Origin: Pollenia angustigena
Taxonomy: Eukaryota > Arthropoda > Insecta > Diptera > Polleniidae
Assembly (NCBI GenBank): GCA_930367215.1
Contig: OV884058.1
Span: forward strand, 170,110,478 to 170,174,477
Length of the DNA stretch: 64,000 bases
Direction: 5' to 3'
Under the pieces are notes generated by a model. That model was given only the letters and a program-made list of their open reading frames with translations. It was not told the DNA's origin and made no database searches. The position numbers and the translations under genes were made by a program. This document shows positions 43,349 to 54,252 of this stretch, piece by piece (within the stretch, counting starts at the first letter, position 1; every line of letters begins with the position of its first letter).

Positions 43349-43356
43349 ATGATGAC

Positions 43357-44766
43357 ATTATAAAATTGCTTTTCGCCTATTTATTAATATTAAAACTGTC
43401 AAAATAAAAAAGTTACACGCATTTCAAATAAGTCAGTCAAAGTTTGTTTTAATAATAGAGTAAACTACTTAAAAAAAATATTGCAATTTTTATTTTTTAA
43501 TCACTTTTTAAGTTACTGACATGAGTCACCACCTTTATTCTATTTCCTTCAATTCACCCATCAATAAATCACTATTTCTCCACCTACCCATACATGCAGC
43601 TACATAATCAATTAGACTAAAAGTCAAAATTGTTCATTAAAACAAACAAAACTTCATTAAGGATAATTAAACTAAAATGTAAAAAGTACCTTTTAAACGA
43701 CCATATGGTGATCATCAAAAATAGAAAGAAAACCAAAACTATTGAAGAAAGACAATAAAACTAGATACAGTAGCTACTACATACATAAATACTTACTAAC
43801 TATAATCTATAACTAAAGTGAAAACTTAAGCCTGTCAACAACGGAAGTGCATAACAAAAAGATACGCTCGAACAAAAGTACTCGTATCATTTACCTTTTC
43901 AAGAAGACCTTTAACACGCCAATTTATTTATTTCGTTGTTTTTGTATTTTACTAAATGATGACAAATTACTAAATGATGAGTGTACTCAAGCGAAAATAA
44001 ATAATGGAATCCTGTTCGAAATCGTTAGAAAGCAACAACTACAACACTATGGGTCGAAACTATTGCTATGAGTAACTTCTTAGGTACGCCATTTCCAATT
44101 TTTTTATGTTAACATTGGTAGTAATTAAAAGTAACCATTTCGTATCTTTTTGTACAAACAAATGTTTTCAGATATTGTACTTTTTGTTGCTTAATAGCCA
44201 GCATTTAGGAAACCGGAAACCAAACGGAAATGGAGTTTAAATTAAATAAATACGCACAAATTTTATACTAAATTAGTTTAAAACAAACAATATCAGTTTC
44301 AAGGGGTGTGTGTGTATTAACCTGTTGAAAAAAAAAATTAAAGCCTTCATGGTTAAAAGAAATTTAGAATTTAACAATTTTACAATTTATTTTGTTAAAT
44401 TTTTTTTAAAGTCTTGCAAATGCAACGCAAATCTCTTAAGATATATATGTTCTTTCTTACCCAATGTTTGACGAAAAAACCAGAACAAAGCGTGATCTCT
44501 AAATTTGTCAACCGTTTACTATATTTGCTTTATTTTCAGCAATTTTTGCTTTAAATTTATTAAACTTTATTTCTAAAGGAAATCGTAGTTAAATGTAAAT
44601 TATAAAGAGTCAATTGATATTTTATGTAGCAAATGTTGTTTGAAATCAATCAAATGTGTGATAAAAATAGTGGTTACATGTAGGGCATCAAATATTTGTT
44701 AAGTTTGACCAAAGCTTAAAAAATGCCAAAACAAATTTTTCACAAAATTTTTTTAAAACAAACAGG
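43357..44766. other. No gene; single-copy-like DNA
   Basis: Little repeat structure. The 74-aa frame at 43847-44071 has no motif. Probably host intergenic or intronic sequence. Confidence 0.5.
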
Positions 44767-44980
44767 AGTGTTCTAAAAATCACTTGACTTCAAACAACGT
44801 GATTTCAAAATTCACATGTGCTTTTAAAATCACGTGTGTGATTTTGTGATGTTTCGTTTATGTGTTTTTCGGTGTGATTTTTAATTGCCGAAAAACACAA
44901 AACGGTGTGATTTTCAGAACATAATCACACGCGTGATTTTAAAAGCACGTGATTTGAAATCACGCGATTTTCGATATTGA
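44767..44980. repeat. AAATCACGTG-rich foldback MITE
   Basis: TTTTAAAATCACGTGTGTGA and its inverse around 44925-44950, AACGTGATTTCAAA against TTTGAAATCACG, and GTTCTAAAAATCAC against GTGATTTTCAGAAC. Many CACGTG/CACGCG words arranged as a long imperfect hairpin. The overlapping minus frame 44914-45129 is fortuitous. Confidence 0.7.
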
Positions 44981-45008
44981 AGTGGTGTTATAAAAAAAAT
45001 AATATTGG

Positions 45009-45193
45009 AGCATTGGATATATGCGAGTACGTAACTGGTCTTATGTCCACCACAGATTTTCCAGCTGGCACGGATCCGACAGATCCAATTACTCTGCCTC
45101 ATAATTCCGGCTGAAGTGATATCCGGCACTCACCGTTGACAACGACGACCTGTCGGGGTTACCTGCTATTAAATGATCTCAGCATTGGATATA
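45009..45193. other. 159-bp GC-richer insert between 13-bp direct repeats
   Basis: AGCATTGGATATA occurs at 45009-45021 and 45181-45193. The sequence between (45022-45180) is clearly richer in G+C than its surroundings and has no inverted ends. A 13-bp duplication around a unique segment resembles a retroposed fragment with its target duplication, but no poly-A tail is present and the source is not recognised. Confidence 0.5.
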
Positions 45194-46200
45194 CACAGAA
45201 AAAATTATTGCCGAATTATTTTCAAACAAACGCTTGTTTGAAAATTTTTTTAATTTCTACAATTTTTTTTACTGATTCAATTAAAATTTTTGTTTGGTTT
45301 TTAGTTAACCAATAAAAATGTTGACAACCATTCAAAAATATAATACACGCGTTATTGGTTACCAGTTTTCATAATTTTGTATGAAATATTTAACGCTTTT
45401 TAATGTTGTCGTCTTTTTGCATTTTTTATTTGATCGTAAGCAACACTTCCTAATGTGAAATATAAGAACTACAACAAAAAACAAATACAGTCTATTTTTG
45501 GACACTTTAAAAAAGTACAACAGTAAGAAAGATGAAGAGGTTTGAAGTAAAAAAAAAAAAACAAAAAATAGCAGGTAAAAAACGTTTCACTCTTTTTAAA
45601 CAACAGAAACAACAACATTATAAGAAACAAAATAAATTTTTGGTTGGTTTCAAAGTTGGTTAAAAAAAACCAAAATCCCGTATTCAATTTTTTCAAACTG
45701 TTTGCTTAAATACATCAAATACAAAAATATAATGATGACGAAAAACATATCGAGTCGGTCTGTCGCCGTTTTTGGGTTACATTTCTTCTTCATTAGCAAA
45801 GGAAAGGATACAGCAACAGTGAGTGATGACGAAAAACATTGTGTGTATAAAAAAAGACTTCGTTCAAAAATTATTCGTACAGAAAAATGTGTCTCAAAGC
45901 CAGCCGGCCGCTCTGCTCTCTCTGCCATCATCTTCTAATACATTGCCTGCTTGTGTGCGCATCATTGCTTGTGCAAAAACCTTTTTTCTTTTTATTTTGA
46001 AATTTAGTATATGAATTTCAGTAAACTTTTTGTTTGATTCAGTTAAATTATTTGTTTGAAAAAATCAGTGTTTTTTTCAATAAACAAAATGCAAATAAAT
46101 TGTTTGAATATGCGAATTTGTTTATAGGACCGATTTCAGACAAAAAATTGTTTGATTCTACAAATTTTTTGTTTGAATTGGAAAAATAATTTTTTCTGTG
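45194..46200. mobile_element. CACAG...CTGTG MITE, TA target
   Basis: Ends CACAGAAAAAATTATTGCCG and AAAAATAATTTTTTCTGTG, flanked by TA at 45192-45193 and 46201-46202. The interior (AACGCTTTTTAATGTTGTCG, TCTATTTTTGGACACTTTAA, ATCGAGTCGGTCTG) is shared, inverted, with 56482-57174. Frames at 45650-45931 and 45702-45938 on opposite strands are shadows of one another. Confidence 0.88.
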
Positions 46201-46202
46201 TA

Positions 46203-46640
46203 TAGTGTCTGATCAATCACTTCGTTGTACTCGAATGGTAATTAATGACAAAATTCCTTTAGAATCCAATTATAACTCATTGCTTGGAAGTTATAGCCAT
46301 TAAGTTTTCTTTACAACAAAAATCCTAGCAACAGCACTCAAAGATACCTATTGACAGGCTAAACTTTATCACTTACTCCCTAATCCAAAATTTTCAAGAT
46401 CTGCTTTCCCACCATGTGAAAATAAACCACAGCCACGTTATGAATTGTCAAGGTCATCAGCAATAATCAGTTAATAACTTTATCATTCTAAAGGTGGTAA
46501 GTCCAGTTTTACCCGCCGCGATTTTTAGATGATAAATACATATTATGTACAAGTTATTGGATAGACCGTTAAAAAAAAGTAAAAAGTGAAAAGCAAACCA
46601 GTGGATATGAATGAAAATGAAATCGGCCTTTTTGTTTTTA
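46203..46640. other. No gene; single-copy-like DNA
   Basis: Non-repetitive sequence with moderate composition (CACTTCGTTGTACTCGAATG, CCACAGCCACGTTATGAATT). No frame. Could be host intron. Confidence 0.5.
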
Positions 46641-47632
46641 TACCCTCCACCACAATTAGTTCTGAAGAGAGTATATTAAGTTTGTCATTCCGTGTGAAAC
46701 TTTTTTATTATTCATTTTAGACCCCAAAAAGTATATATATTCTGGGTCCTTGAGTAATTCTAAGTCGATTTAGCCATGTCCGTCTGTCTGTCCGTCTGTT
46801 GAAAACACGCTCACTTTCGAACAACTCAAAGGAAATGAACAAACTTTGTGCCAAATTGCTTGTAGTTATCAGCAGTTTGGGATTGAAATCCAGCAAAATC
46901 GGTTCAGTAGGACCAGAGCTATGAATCAAAATGTGGAACCACCACCTAAAAAAATTTATAATTTTGTTACAAAAAATAACATAAATGCTGGAACAAGGCA
47001 CGGATTGAGATAAGATTTTGCAATAATTTGACTGGAAATCACGCTGTTAAATTTCGTTAAGATCCGTCCATATTTTACCCTAAGCCCTATATAAACACTA
47101 CTCCCGGAAAACAGCTTAGTACGCCTAAAACCGTAAAAAATAACGCTAGCATAACAAAATTTGGTACGTCACAGAAATAACACTGTGAAATTTCGTGACG
47201 ATCGGTTTATAATTTAGCTAAGGCCCCATATAAACCCTACTACCGGAAAACAGTTTAGTACTCCTAAAACCGTAAAAAATAATGCAATTATAACAAATTT
47301 TGGCTCGTCACAGTTTTATAGGACTATAAATGATACTGTGAAATTTCGTGAAGATCGGTACATAATTTACCCTAGGCCCCATAGAAACCCTACTCCCGAA
47401 AAAGAGTTTGGTACACCTTAAACCATAATTAATAATACTAGCATAACAGAAATTGGTACGTCACAGTTTTAAAGGACAAGAAATGACAGTTTAGTCGCCT
47501 AAAACCATAACATAACAAATCGTCACAGTTTAAGATAATAATAACATCATACAGATATTACTCCTTAAACATTCGAACTGTCGGTGGAGGGTATCAAAGA
47601 TTCGGCACAGCCGAATATAGCACTCTAACTTG
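46641..47632 (+). repeat. HpA repeat copy
   Basis: Starts TACCCTCCACCACAATTAGT (stem weakened here by TTCTG and GAGAGTA), AAGTTTGTCATTCCG and a GTCCGTCTGTCTGTCCGTCT tract. It carries about four CGTAAAAAATAA.GC module remnants with CTCCCGGAAAACAG, and ends GGTGGAGGGTATCAAAGATT, hairpin TTCGGCACAGCCGAA, TATAGCACTCTAACTTG and a 17-nt T run. The minus frame 46717-47001 translates this repeat and recurs in the other copies. Confidence 0.8.
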
Positions 47633-48271
47633 TTTTTTTTTTTTTTTGTTTTTAAATAGTGAATTAACAAGGGGTAAGCGATAAACTAAAATATTTGTCA
47701 ATTAAGGCCTTGGTAATTCACATAAGTTACTTCTGCTTAAAAAAAAAATTAACTAAAGGCACTTATTAGCCTATTAACTGGTCACTGTGGTCTCAGATAC
47801 CTACGGTGACCATTCGTCCTTATTTTTAAAGGACAGTCCTTTTTTTGGCACGATGTCCTTTAAGATTTTTTTCAAAAAGGAGGACGGTAAATTGTCCTTT
47901 TTTTTAACTTTTTATCACAATTTTTTTCTTATAGCTCCAACATAATAATTTTTTTGTTTTCTTAACACCACAAAATTTAAACATCAAAAAAATATAAATT
48001 ATAATCATTTAAAGCAGTAATTAGCTGGCAACACTGAAAAAGGTATGTTCAATGCGTCAAATTTTTTGTCAGTTGGATTAAATCCGATATTTCATACGTA
48101 TTAATACGTATGTACATACATAAATTAAAGAAATATAAAAAAAAGTATTGTTAAATAAAATTGTATACAATCATTTGTTATTATTTCGGTAAGTTTTAAC
48201 CATTATTTATTTATTTAAAAACATAGTATGTATGTACATACATATATATACAGCCCTTATATATTTTAGAT

Positions 48272-49161
48272 ATGCCGCCAAAAAGAAAATGTATTTTAAA
48301 TAGTGAACTGAAGTCGAAATTTCCATTCATACATAAAACCGTAAGTGACCATGATGTAAGGTGTGGAATATGTGCAGCCCATTTTTCCATTGCAAATGGT
48401 GGCGTTTCTAGTATAAAAAAGCATTTAGAAGCTATAAAACATAAAAATGCAGTTGTGGCCAGCAGTTCAAGTCGCCAATTGACAAACTTTTTAAAAGGTG
48501 TAAATTTTAACGATAAAGAAAAAGAGTTGGCTGTCATCGAAGGTACTTGGGCTTATCATTCAGTGCACCACCATTTTTCATTTCGGTCGAATGATTGCAC
48601 CACAAAATTAATGAAATCATGCTTCGAACCAAAATATTCGTGTGCTCGAACTAAATGTGAAGCAATTATCAAAAATATTTTGAAACGTGTTTCATTGGAT
48701 TTAATAAAAACTGAATTATCTGAGGCCAGCTGCATTGCAATATATTTAGACTGTTCCAACAACGGACCTATTAAATTATGCCCAATATTAGTCCGATATT
48801 TTCTACCAAAAAAAGGAATTATGGTGAAAGTTCTAGCTGTAAATGAACTTCAAGGTGAAAACTCCGATATTATTTCTAAAAGTCTTCAAGAAACATTAGA
48901 AAAATTCGAAATAGCTAGTAAAATGGTGGCATTTTGTGCTGACAATACGAATTGCAATTTTGGGGGTGCAGCCAGAAATGGACGAAATAATATATTTCAT
49001 AAAATGCAAAATTTTATTGGAAAAAATCTAATTGGTGTGAATTGTGTTACCCATATTTTAAATAATTGCATTCAAACTGCTGCTGATTCCCTACCAGTTG
49101 ATATTGAAGTAATAATTGTAAAAATTTACTCTTTTTTTTACATTTACACAATTCGAGTGGA

Positions 49162-49197
<36 letters not shown>

Positions 49198-50139
49198 TTA
49201 GAGGAAATTTGTAGAGATGTTGACATTGAATATAAAAAATTATTGGGCCACAGCAAAACAAGCTGGTTGACATTAATGCCAGCGTTAGAGCGAATTCTAC
49301 AATTATTTGAGCCATTAAAAGAATATTTTCTTTCTCAACAAAAGTGCCCGGTGACATTGCATAAATGTTTTAATGACCCATGTGCTGAATTGTGGTTACT
49401 TTTTGCAAATAGTCAAGCTTTTATATTCCACACATATATTTGTCGTCTAGAGTCGCAACACATTTCAATGCCTGAGGCTGCCCTTACTTTAAAGGACTTA
49501 AAGGTTAAATTAATAGCACGCAAAGAAGAAGAGTTTTTACCATTGGCTATTAAAAAAAAACTTTCCATACTAGAGCTGGCAGGCAGTATTGATGGATTAA
49601 AGTTCAAAGAAATTGTTACAAGTTTTTATGACATCTGTATTGACTATTTAAATCAATGGGATGCAGCATTTAAAAACATTGAACATTTCGATTGGGTCGT
49701 TTTGCGTAGAATTCCATGTTGGCAGTCTATTGAAAAAAGTTTAGTTCAGATAAATGAGTTGAGAGATGATTTGAAAATTAATAATGAGGAACTATTTGAC
49801 GAAGTAGCCTGCGTTAAAAATTTTGCAGATGCAGAAAAAATTGAGAAGTGGGAAAAAGATAATACACCAGTGGCTCAAAAATGGTTGGAACTTTTTGGCT
49901 ATTTCAATGAAAAAAATATTGGATGCAAAAATATAATAAAGCTTGTAGAATTTTGTTTGTGCCTGCCGGCTTCTAATGCGCCAACAGAAAGAATATTTTC
50001 AATTGCTAATAATTTTTGGACATCGGAAAAGTCCCAACTAAAAGTGGTTACTTTAGACTCACTTTTAATAAGAAAGTGTAATTTTCAAATGGACTGTGCA
50101 GAATTTAAATTCTTTTTATCAAATAACAGTGATATTTAA
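48272..50139 (+). pseudogene. hAT transposase with BED zinc finger, broken at a poly-A run
   Basis: About 620 codons. Start ATG at 48272 begins MPPKRKC. A BED-type finger C31-x2-C34-x16-H51-x5-H57 (CGICAAHF...IKKHLEAIKH) binds DNA. The core has SCIAIYLDCSNN, VAFCADNTNCNFGG (conserved Asp) and GVNCVTHILNN (hAT CxxH-type region). The frame is lost at 49169-49196, a run of 28 A, and resumes with LEEICRDVDIEYKKLLGHSK (49198 on). The second part (ORF 49243-50139) ends in the hAT dimerisation domain: LCLPASNAPTERIFSIANNF. The catalytic Trp region WLTLMPALERILQLF is present. No other stop was found, so the gene may have been functional until recently. Confidence 0.9.
49161..49200 (+). repeat. 28-nt A run flanked by AAAAACTTA repeats in the transposase gene
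   Basis: AAAAACTTA at 49161-49169 and at 49192-49200 flank pure A. It could be microsatellite expansion or a tiny poly-A insertion with a 9-bp duplication. Deleting one repeat plus the A stretch (31 nt) does not by itself restore the frame, so neither origin is certain. Confidence 0.85.
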
Positions 50140-50520
50140 AAAAAAATACACTCTGCAGAAAAATATCAATAAAAGCTTTAGGTTTATTTAAATGTTTTTA
50201 ATTATTAAACTTTTTGTTTAAAGACTTGTACCTTATTTTTAATAGAAATTTCTATGATTTTAATTTTTTTTAAATAATAAATTTGATGTTTAAAGCCTTA
50301 TTTGTGAATTTCTAGGCAATTTTCTTTTAATAAACAATAATATAAGTATGCATGTATGTTAATAACTTTGAATTATTTTATTATATATACATATGTATGT
50401 ACATACAATAAACTTAATGCTATACATATATAATGTTTATTAAAATTTTGAAATGTCCTTTTTTTTTTTAAAAAATATGGTCACCGTACAGGTACCATAA
50501 ATTTATATTAGGAAATGTCA

Positions 50521-50820
50521 TTACCAAACAATGTAAATTCTGTTGAATGGATAATGGGAAATCTGAAGTTCTCGGTTACTAGAAACTCATAAACAGAATC
50601 TTCTTGGGAAACCCATTAAGGATCAAACTAAAACTTATACTCTTTCACCCCGCAGATTGACTTGGAGGCGGCTGGTAAGCGCAATGTTTGGCATTCAGTG
50701 GTTAAAGTCCAACATGAAGAAGGTCCTAGGACAGAAATATATGTAAATCTTTTCACAGCTGTCCCAAACTGCACCAAAAAAGTTATCGCGTACAACCTTT
50801 GCATCGTTTAACTTGAAGAT
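50521..50820 (+). pseudogene. Decayed coding-like stretch, family unknown
   Basis: One plus-strand frame gives LPNNVNSVEWIMGNLKFSVT, then stops, then a 59-codon open run containing SFTPQIDLEAAGKRNVWHSV and HEEGPRTEIYVNLFTAVPNC before a stop. Codon use is far less A/T-biased than in neighbouring sequence. TCTTTCACCCCGCAG before ATTGACTTGG also resembles a splice acceptor. I do not recognise the protein; an exon, processed gene fragment or transposon relic are all possible. It sits directly beside the hAT insertion site. Confidence 0.35.
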
Positions 50821-50992
50821 ACATTTTTGCTGCAAGGTATTAATTTTGATGTTTTGAAACCCCCAATTTTGTGTACGGTAATTTGAAAATAAAAAGTATA
50901 GACTAGAATTAATTTCAGATTCAGATTTCAAAAAGATCAAAAGTTTTCCAGGAAATAATTTTGACTTAAAACGTTACGTACCAAAGCTCCCG

Positions 50993-51395
50993 ATAAAAAA
51001 TGGAGCTTCCAACGAAGCAGGCTTGTAAGGGAGAAACATAAAAGTTTCGCTTACCATTACGGAAGACATGAATTTTATATGGCGAGTTCCCACTTTGAAG
51101 CAATACATTTTTGACACATAATGCGCATTATTCATAAAAATTGTTGGATATAACGATCAGCTTAACATACTGAATGTTTTTATACAGTTATTTTTTAGTA
51201 TTCTCCCTTACGAACCTGCTTCGTAGTAAGGGAATGCCGTAGCGCTTGAAATTTTATTTTTTTTTAATAAAAGTTGTTGAGAGTACTTTCACTTACTTTA
51301 CTGCATTTCTGTAAGTCTTATTGCGTAGCGCATAAATGTGCGCTTATTTTTTTAAATGTACCTTAGTGCTTCGCAAAATGATAAACTTTTTTATA
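50993..51395. repeat. GAAGCAGG repeat, uninterrupted copy
   Basis: AAAATGGAGCTTCCAACGAA, then CGAAGCAGGCTTGTAAGGGA, inverted near 51205-51227 (CTCCCTTACGAACCTGCTTC). Then AGCGCTTGAAATTTTATTTT and TACTTTCACTTACTTTACTG. The same sequence at 58217-59384 contains an HpA insertion, making this copy the empty site. Confidence 0.82.
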
Positions 51396-51396
51396 G

Positions 51397-52498
51397 GGCT
51401 GTTTCTCATTTCTCGGATTTTTTCATTTCCCGGAAGATATACAAAAATTGATTTCTTTCCAGAAAATCACGGGAGATTTATTTTTTAAGAAAAATATTTA
51501 AAATTATTTATAACTATGGATTTAATAGAATTTGTATAAGTGAAATCGGTTTAAATATGTCACACAATTATATACGGTTACACGGTGCAGCAGTATTTAT
51601 TCGATTGTATTTCCAACCGGTAGTAAAACTCTACACTCAGTTGGGCGATTTTGAAGACCAATTTTTTTATGGGTCTCCAAAATTCGCCGAAAAAATTGTG
51701 TTGAAATTTTTTGCCAAAAAATTTTGGTAAAAAACGTTATAAAATTGTTTTCACTTTATTTTCTGTTTTTCAAAAAATCTTCATTTGACGCATAATGTTA
51801 TTAATCTTAGAAACTAAAAATTGCTGCTATGTTTATTTGAGATACAGGCTTTTAATTTTCATGCCGTTTTTAACAGTCGAGTCTAGTGGTTTAGTTTTAT
51901 AGACTATTACCAGAACGAATTCAAGGTTTATTTTTAGAGCTTTAAATAACTATATGCAACTTTACAACTCTATCTTAAAGCCAATCTGGGGCACTGCCTC
52001 GGCCTTTTATATCGAAAAAATTCAAAGGCAACAAAATAAACTTCTTCGAATAGTCACAAATGCCTCCTGGTATGTTAAAAACTAAAATATTCATAAGGAT
52101 CTCAATGTGCCATTAGTTAAAATTATGATTACGAAAGAAATATTTTAAAAGGCTCAAAGACGACAACACGTGAGGAGAAGAGATACTGCAGGACTTATCC
52201 GATTAGAAGAGCGCAGATCACCTACAAATGTGAACAGAAACCTCGAACTGAAACATTTCCTTCCGTCACCGGAAGGACATAAAATAGCGTATTAGAATAC
52301 GATTTGATTAGTTATTGTTAGTTCATATTTATAATTAATAACTATTTAAAAAGTTTTTCAAATAAAAAGTCACAGTCGAATACAATTTTCAATTAAATTT
52401 CTACTAAAAAGACAGAGTCGTATACAAAATCTTTTAATGAAAGTCCTTAAGTTTCCCAAACAGAAAGTCCCGAGAAATATTCACCGTGTATAAGCCCT
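51397..52498. mobile_element. Possible TAGGGCT-ended element
   Basis: Left TAGGGCTGTTTCTCATTTCT and the inverse right end TAGGGCTTATACACGG...ATTTCTCGGGA share TAGGGCT and TTTCTCGG. No target duplication is evident. Contains the LINE fragment at 51950-52330. Weakly supported. Confidence 0.35.
51950..52330 (+). pseudogene. 3' fragment of the Jockey-like LINE family
   Basis: CTTTACAACTCTATCTTAAA, AACAAAATAAACTTCTTCGA, CCTGGTATGTTAAAAACT and ATAAGGATCTCAATGTGCCA match the 3' part of the relic at 34420-34640, followed by the GGACATAAA-type tail. Heavily frameshifted. Confidence 0.82.
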
Positions 52499-53300
52499 AA
52501 CGCTAAAAACAAATTTCATTTCGAACCCCCTATTTTGTATTTTTATTATCATTAACAAATATTGGATATCTAATATCAAAAATTGCAAAAGAAATAATAT
52601 TTATCTTTGAGATTACACGTGTGGTTTTCTGGATTCATATCTAACAGTTTATTTTTTGTTATCTGATGATAATATTTTATCTACTGTAAACACTTTCCAT
52701 TTCTAAGTTTAATTTAGCAAATGCAATTTCTGTTACTTTTTTTTATATAATTAAAAAATATTTGCACAAAAACGGAAGTATTTACGAAACAATGTTTGAA
52801 AAGGGATTTTGATTGTAAATGTGTAATAAACATGACAGTCGTATGTCTGTCATGTGAATATTTTTTTGCTGGGACTAAAATTCAATATTGAAAGAAAAAC
52901 AAATTAAATAATTTAGAAAAAAAATTGGAATACATATACAGTGGGATTTGTTATGAAAGTATACCGAGGCGCCATTAAAACGCGTGTGTTAAAGGGGAAT
53001 GTACCCCTCAGAAAAGTTAATGCTTTTTCCTTTAGGAGATGACCGCTAAAGGCAGGTATCCATCAAGTGAGATTAAACTGTATTTAGTTCCTTTGTAATT
53101 ATCTTTAAAATCACTAAAGTGGTTTGAAAAAATAGTGAATCAAGAACTTTTTCTTGCTAAAGCCAACAAGGTCTAAAAATTTTATTTATAGTAAAAAAAA
53201 ATAGTTCCGCCAAAATTGCAAAAAGAGTTTAAATTAATAATTGCTACAAAAATAAACACTTAAATAGTAAAATATGTATTCTGAAACAAAAATTATTAAC
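52499..53300. other. No gene; AT-rich spacer
   Basis: No motif, frame or inverted end of note; GACAGTCGTATGTCTGTC near 52832 is a small local palindrome. Confidence 0.45.
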
Positions 53301-53352
53301 AAATAAAAACTGGGAATTATTTCCTTCCGAAGGTAACTTTATATTATATTCA

Positions 53353-54252
53353 ACATTTTTCATTTTTCGAATTTATTCTATAAGCTAAATTTCAGTTATG
53401 TATTTTGTAAAGCTTTTTTGTAATAGTTCTATTCCTACAATTTTTCAGAAATGACTTAATACACTACCAGACTATTATATTGTATTTTCTTTTTACATTT
53501 TACCTTAGCCTTCCGTACGAAAGCAATGAGGTATATTGAATGTACAGAAAAAAATTTACAATTATTAGACACCAGCAGAATGTAATGCATTTTCTGGCCC
53601 GCTACGGCCGTCGTCAGCATTCTTTGTGTCTCACTGGATAGTGTTACTTTATAAATTGAATGTATTTAACTCAACTATTTTAACAAATAGAAACTGGGAA
53701 TTATTTCCTTCCGAAGGTAACTTTATATTATATTCAACATTTTTCATTTTTTCCTTCAATTTTTAAGCTCATAGAATAAATTCGAAATAATAAAAAATGT
53801 TGAAAAAAAGCTTTATAAAATACATAACTGAAATTTAGCTCATAGAATAAATTCGAAAAATGAAAAATGTTGAATATAATATAAAGTTACCTTCGGAAAG
53901 AAATAATTCCCAGTTTCTATTTGTTAAAATAGTTGAGTTAAATACATTCAATTTATAAAGTAACACTATCCAGTGAGACACAAAGAATGCTGACGAAGGC
54001 CGTAGCGGGCCAGAAAATGCATTACATTCTGCTGGTGTCTAATAATTGTAAATTTTTCTGTACATTCAATATACCTCATTGCTTTCCAACGGAAGGCTAA
54101 GGTAAAATGTAAAAAGAAAAAACCATATAATAGTCTGGTAGTGTATAAAGTCATTTCTGAAAAATTGTAGGAATAGAACTATTACAAAAAAGCTTTACAA
54201 AATACATAACTGAAATTTAGCTCATAGAATAAATTCGAAAAATGAAAAATGT
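53353..54252. repeat. ~900-bp near-perfect palindrome
   Basis: The arms mirror around 53803. ACATTTTTCATTTTTCGAAT (53353) pairs with the far end at 54252; TTTTACATTTTACCTTAGCC, CATTTTCTGGCCCGCTACGG, AGACACCAGCAGAATG and AACAAATAGAAACTGGGAAT all have inverted partners. The centre (53757-53850) has a local direct copy of GCTCATAGAATAAATTCGAA. An upstream direct copy of the TTCCTTCCGAAGGTAACTTT segment lies at 53320-53345. Related pieces lie at 28395-28550 and 22570. Confidence 0.88.

Larger units (their letters stand above)
47802..50488 (+). mobile_element. hAT transposon with transposase gene
   Basis: Ends TACGGTGACCAT (47802) and its inverse ATGGTCACCGTA (to 50488). Flanks CAGATACC (47794-47801) and CAGGTACC (50489-50496), 7 of 8 matching. 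GTCCTT(T)n words occur at least four times inside the left end and once inside the right end, in the same orientation. A transposase gene on the plus strand is interrupted only by a poly-A slip or insertion. The best-preserved autonomous-type hAT in the window. Confidence 0.92.

Noticed and set aside
45650..45938. Opposing 93- and 78-codon frames in the CACAG MITE, similar frame at 56493-56777
   Set aside because: Mutually antisense and tied to a non-coding MITE interior; the shared interior explains the similarity.
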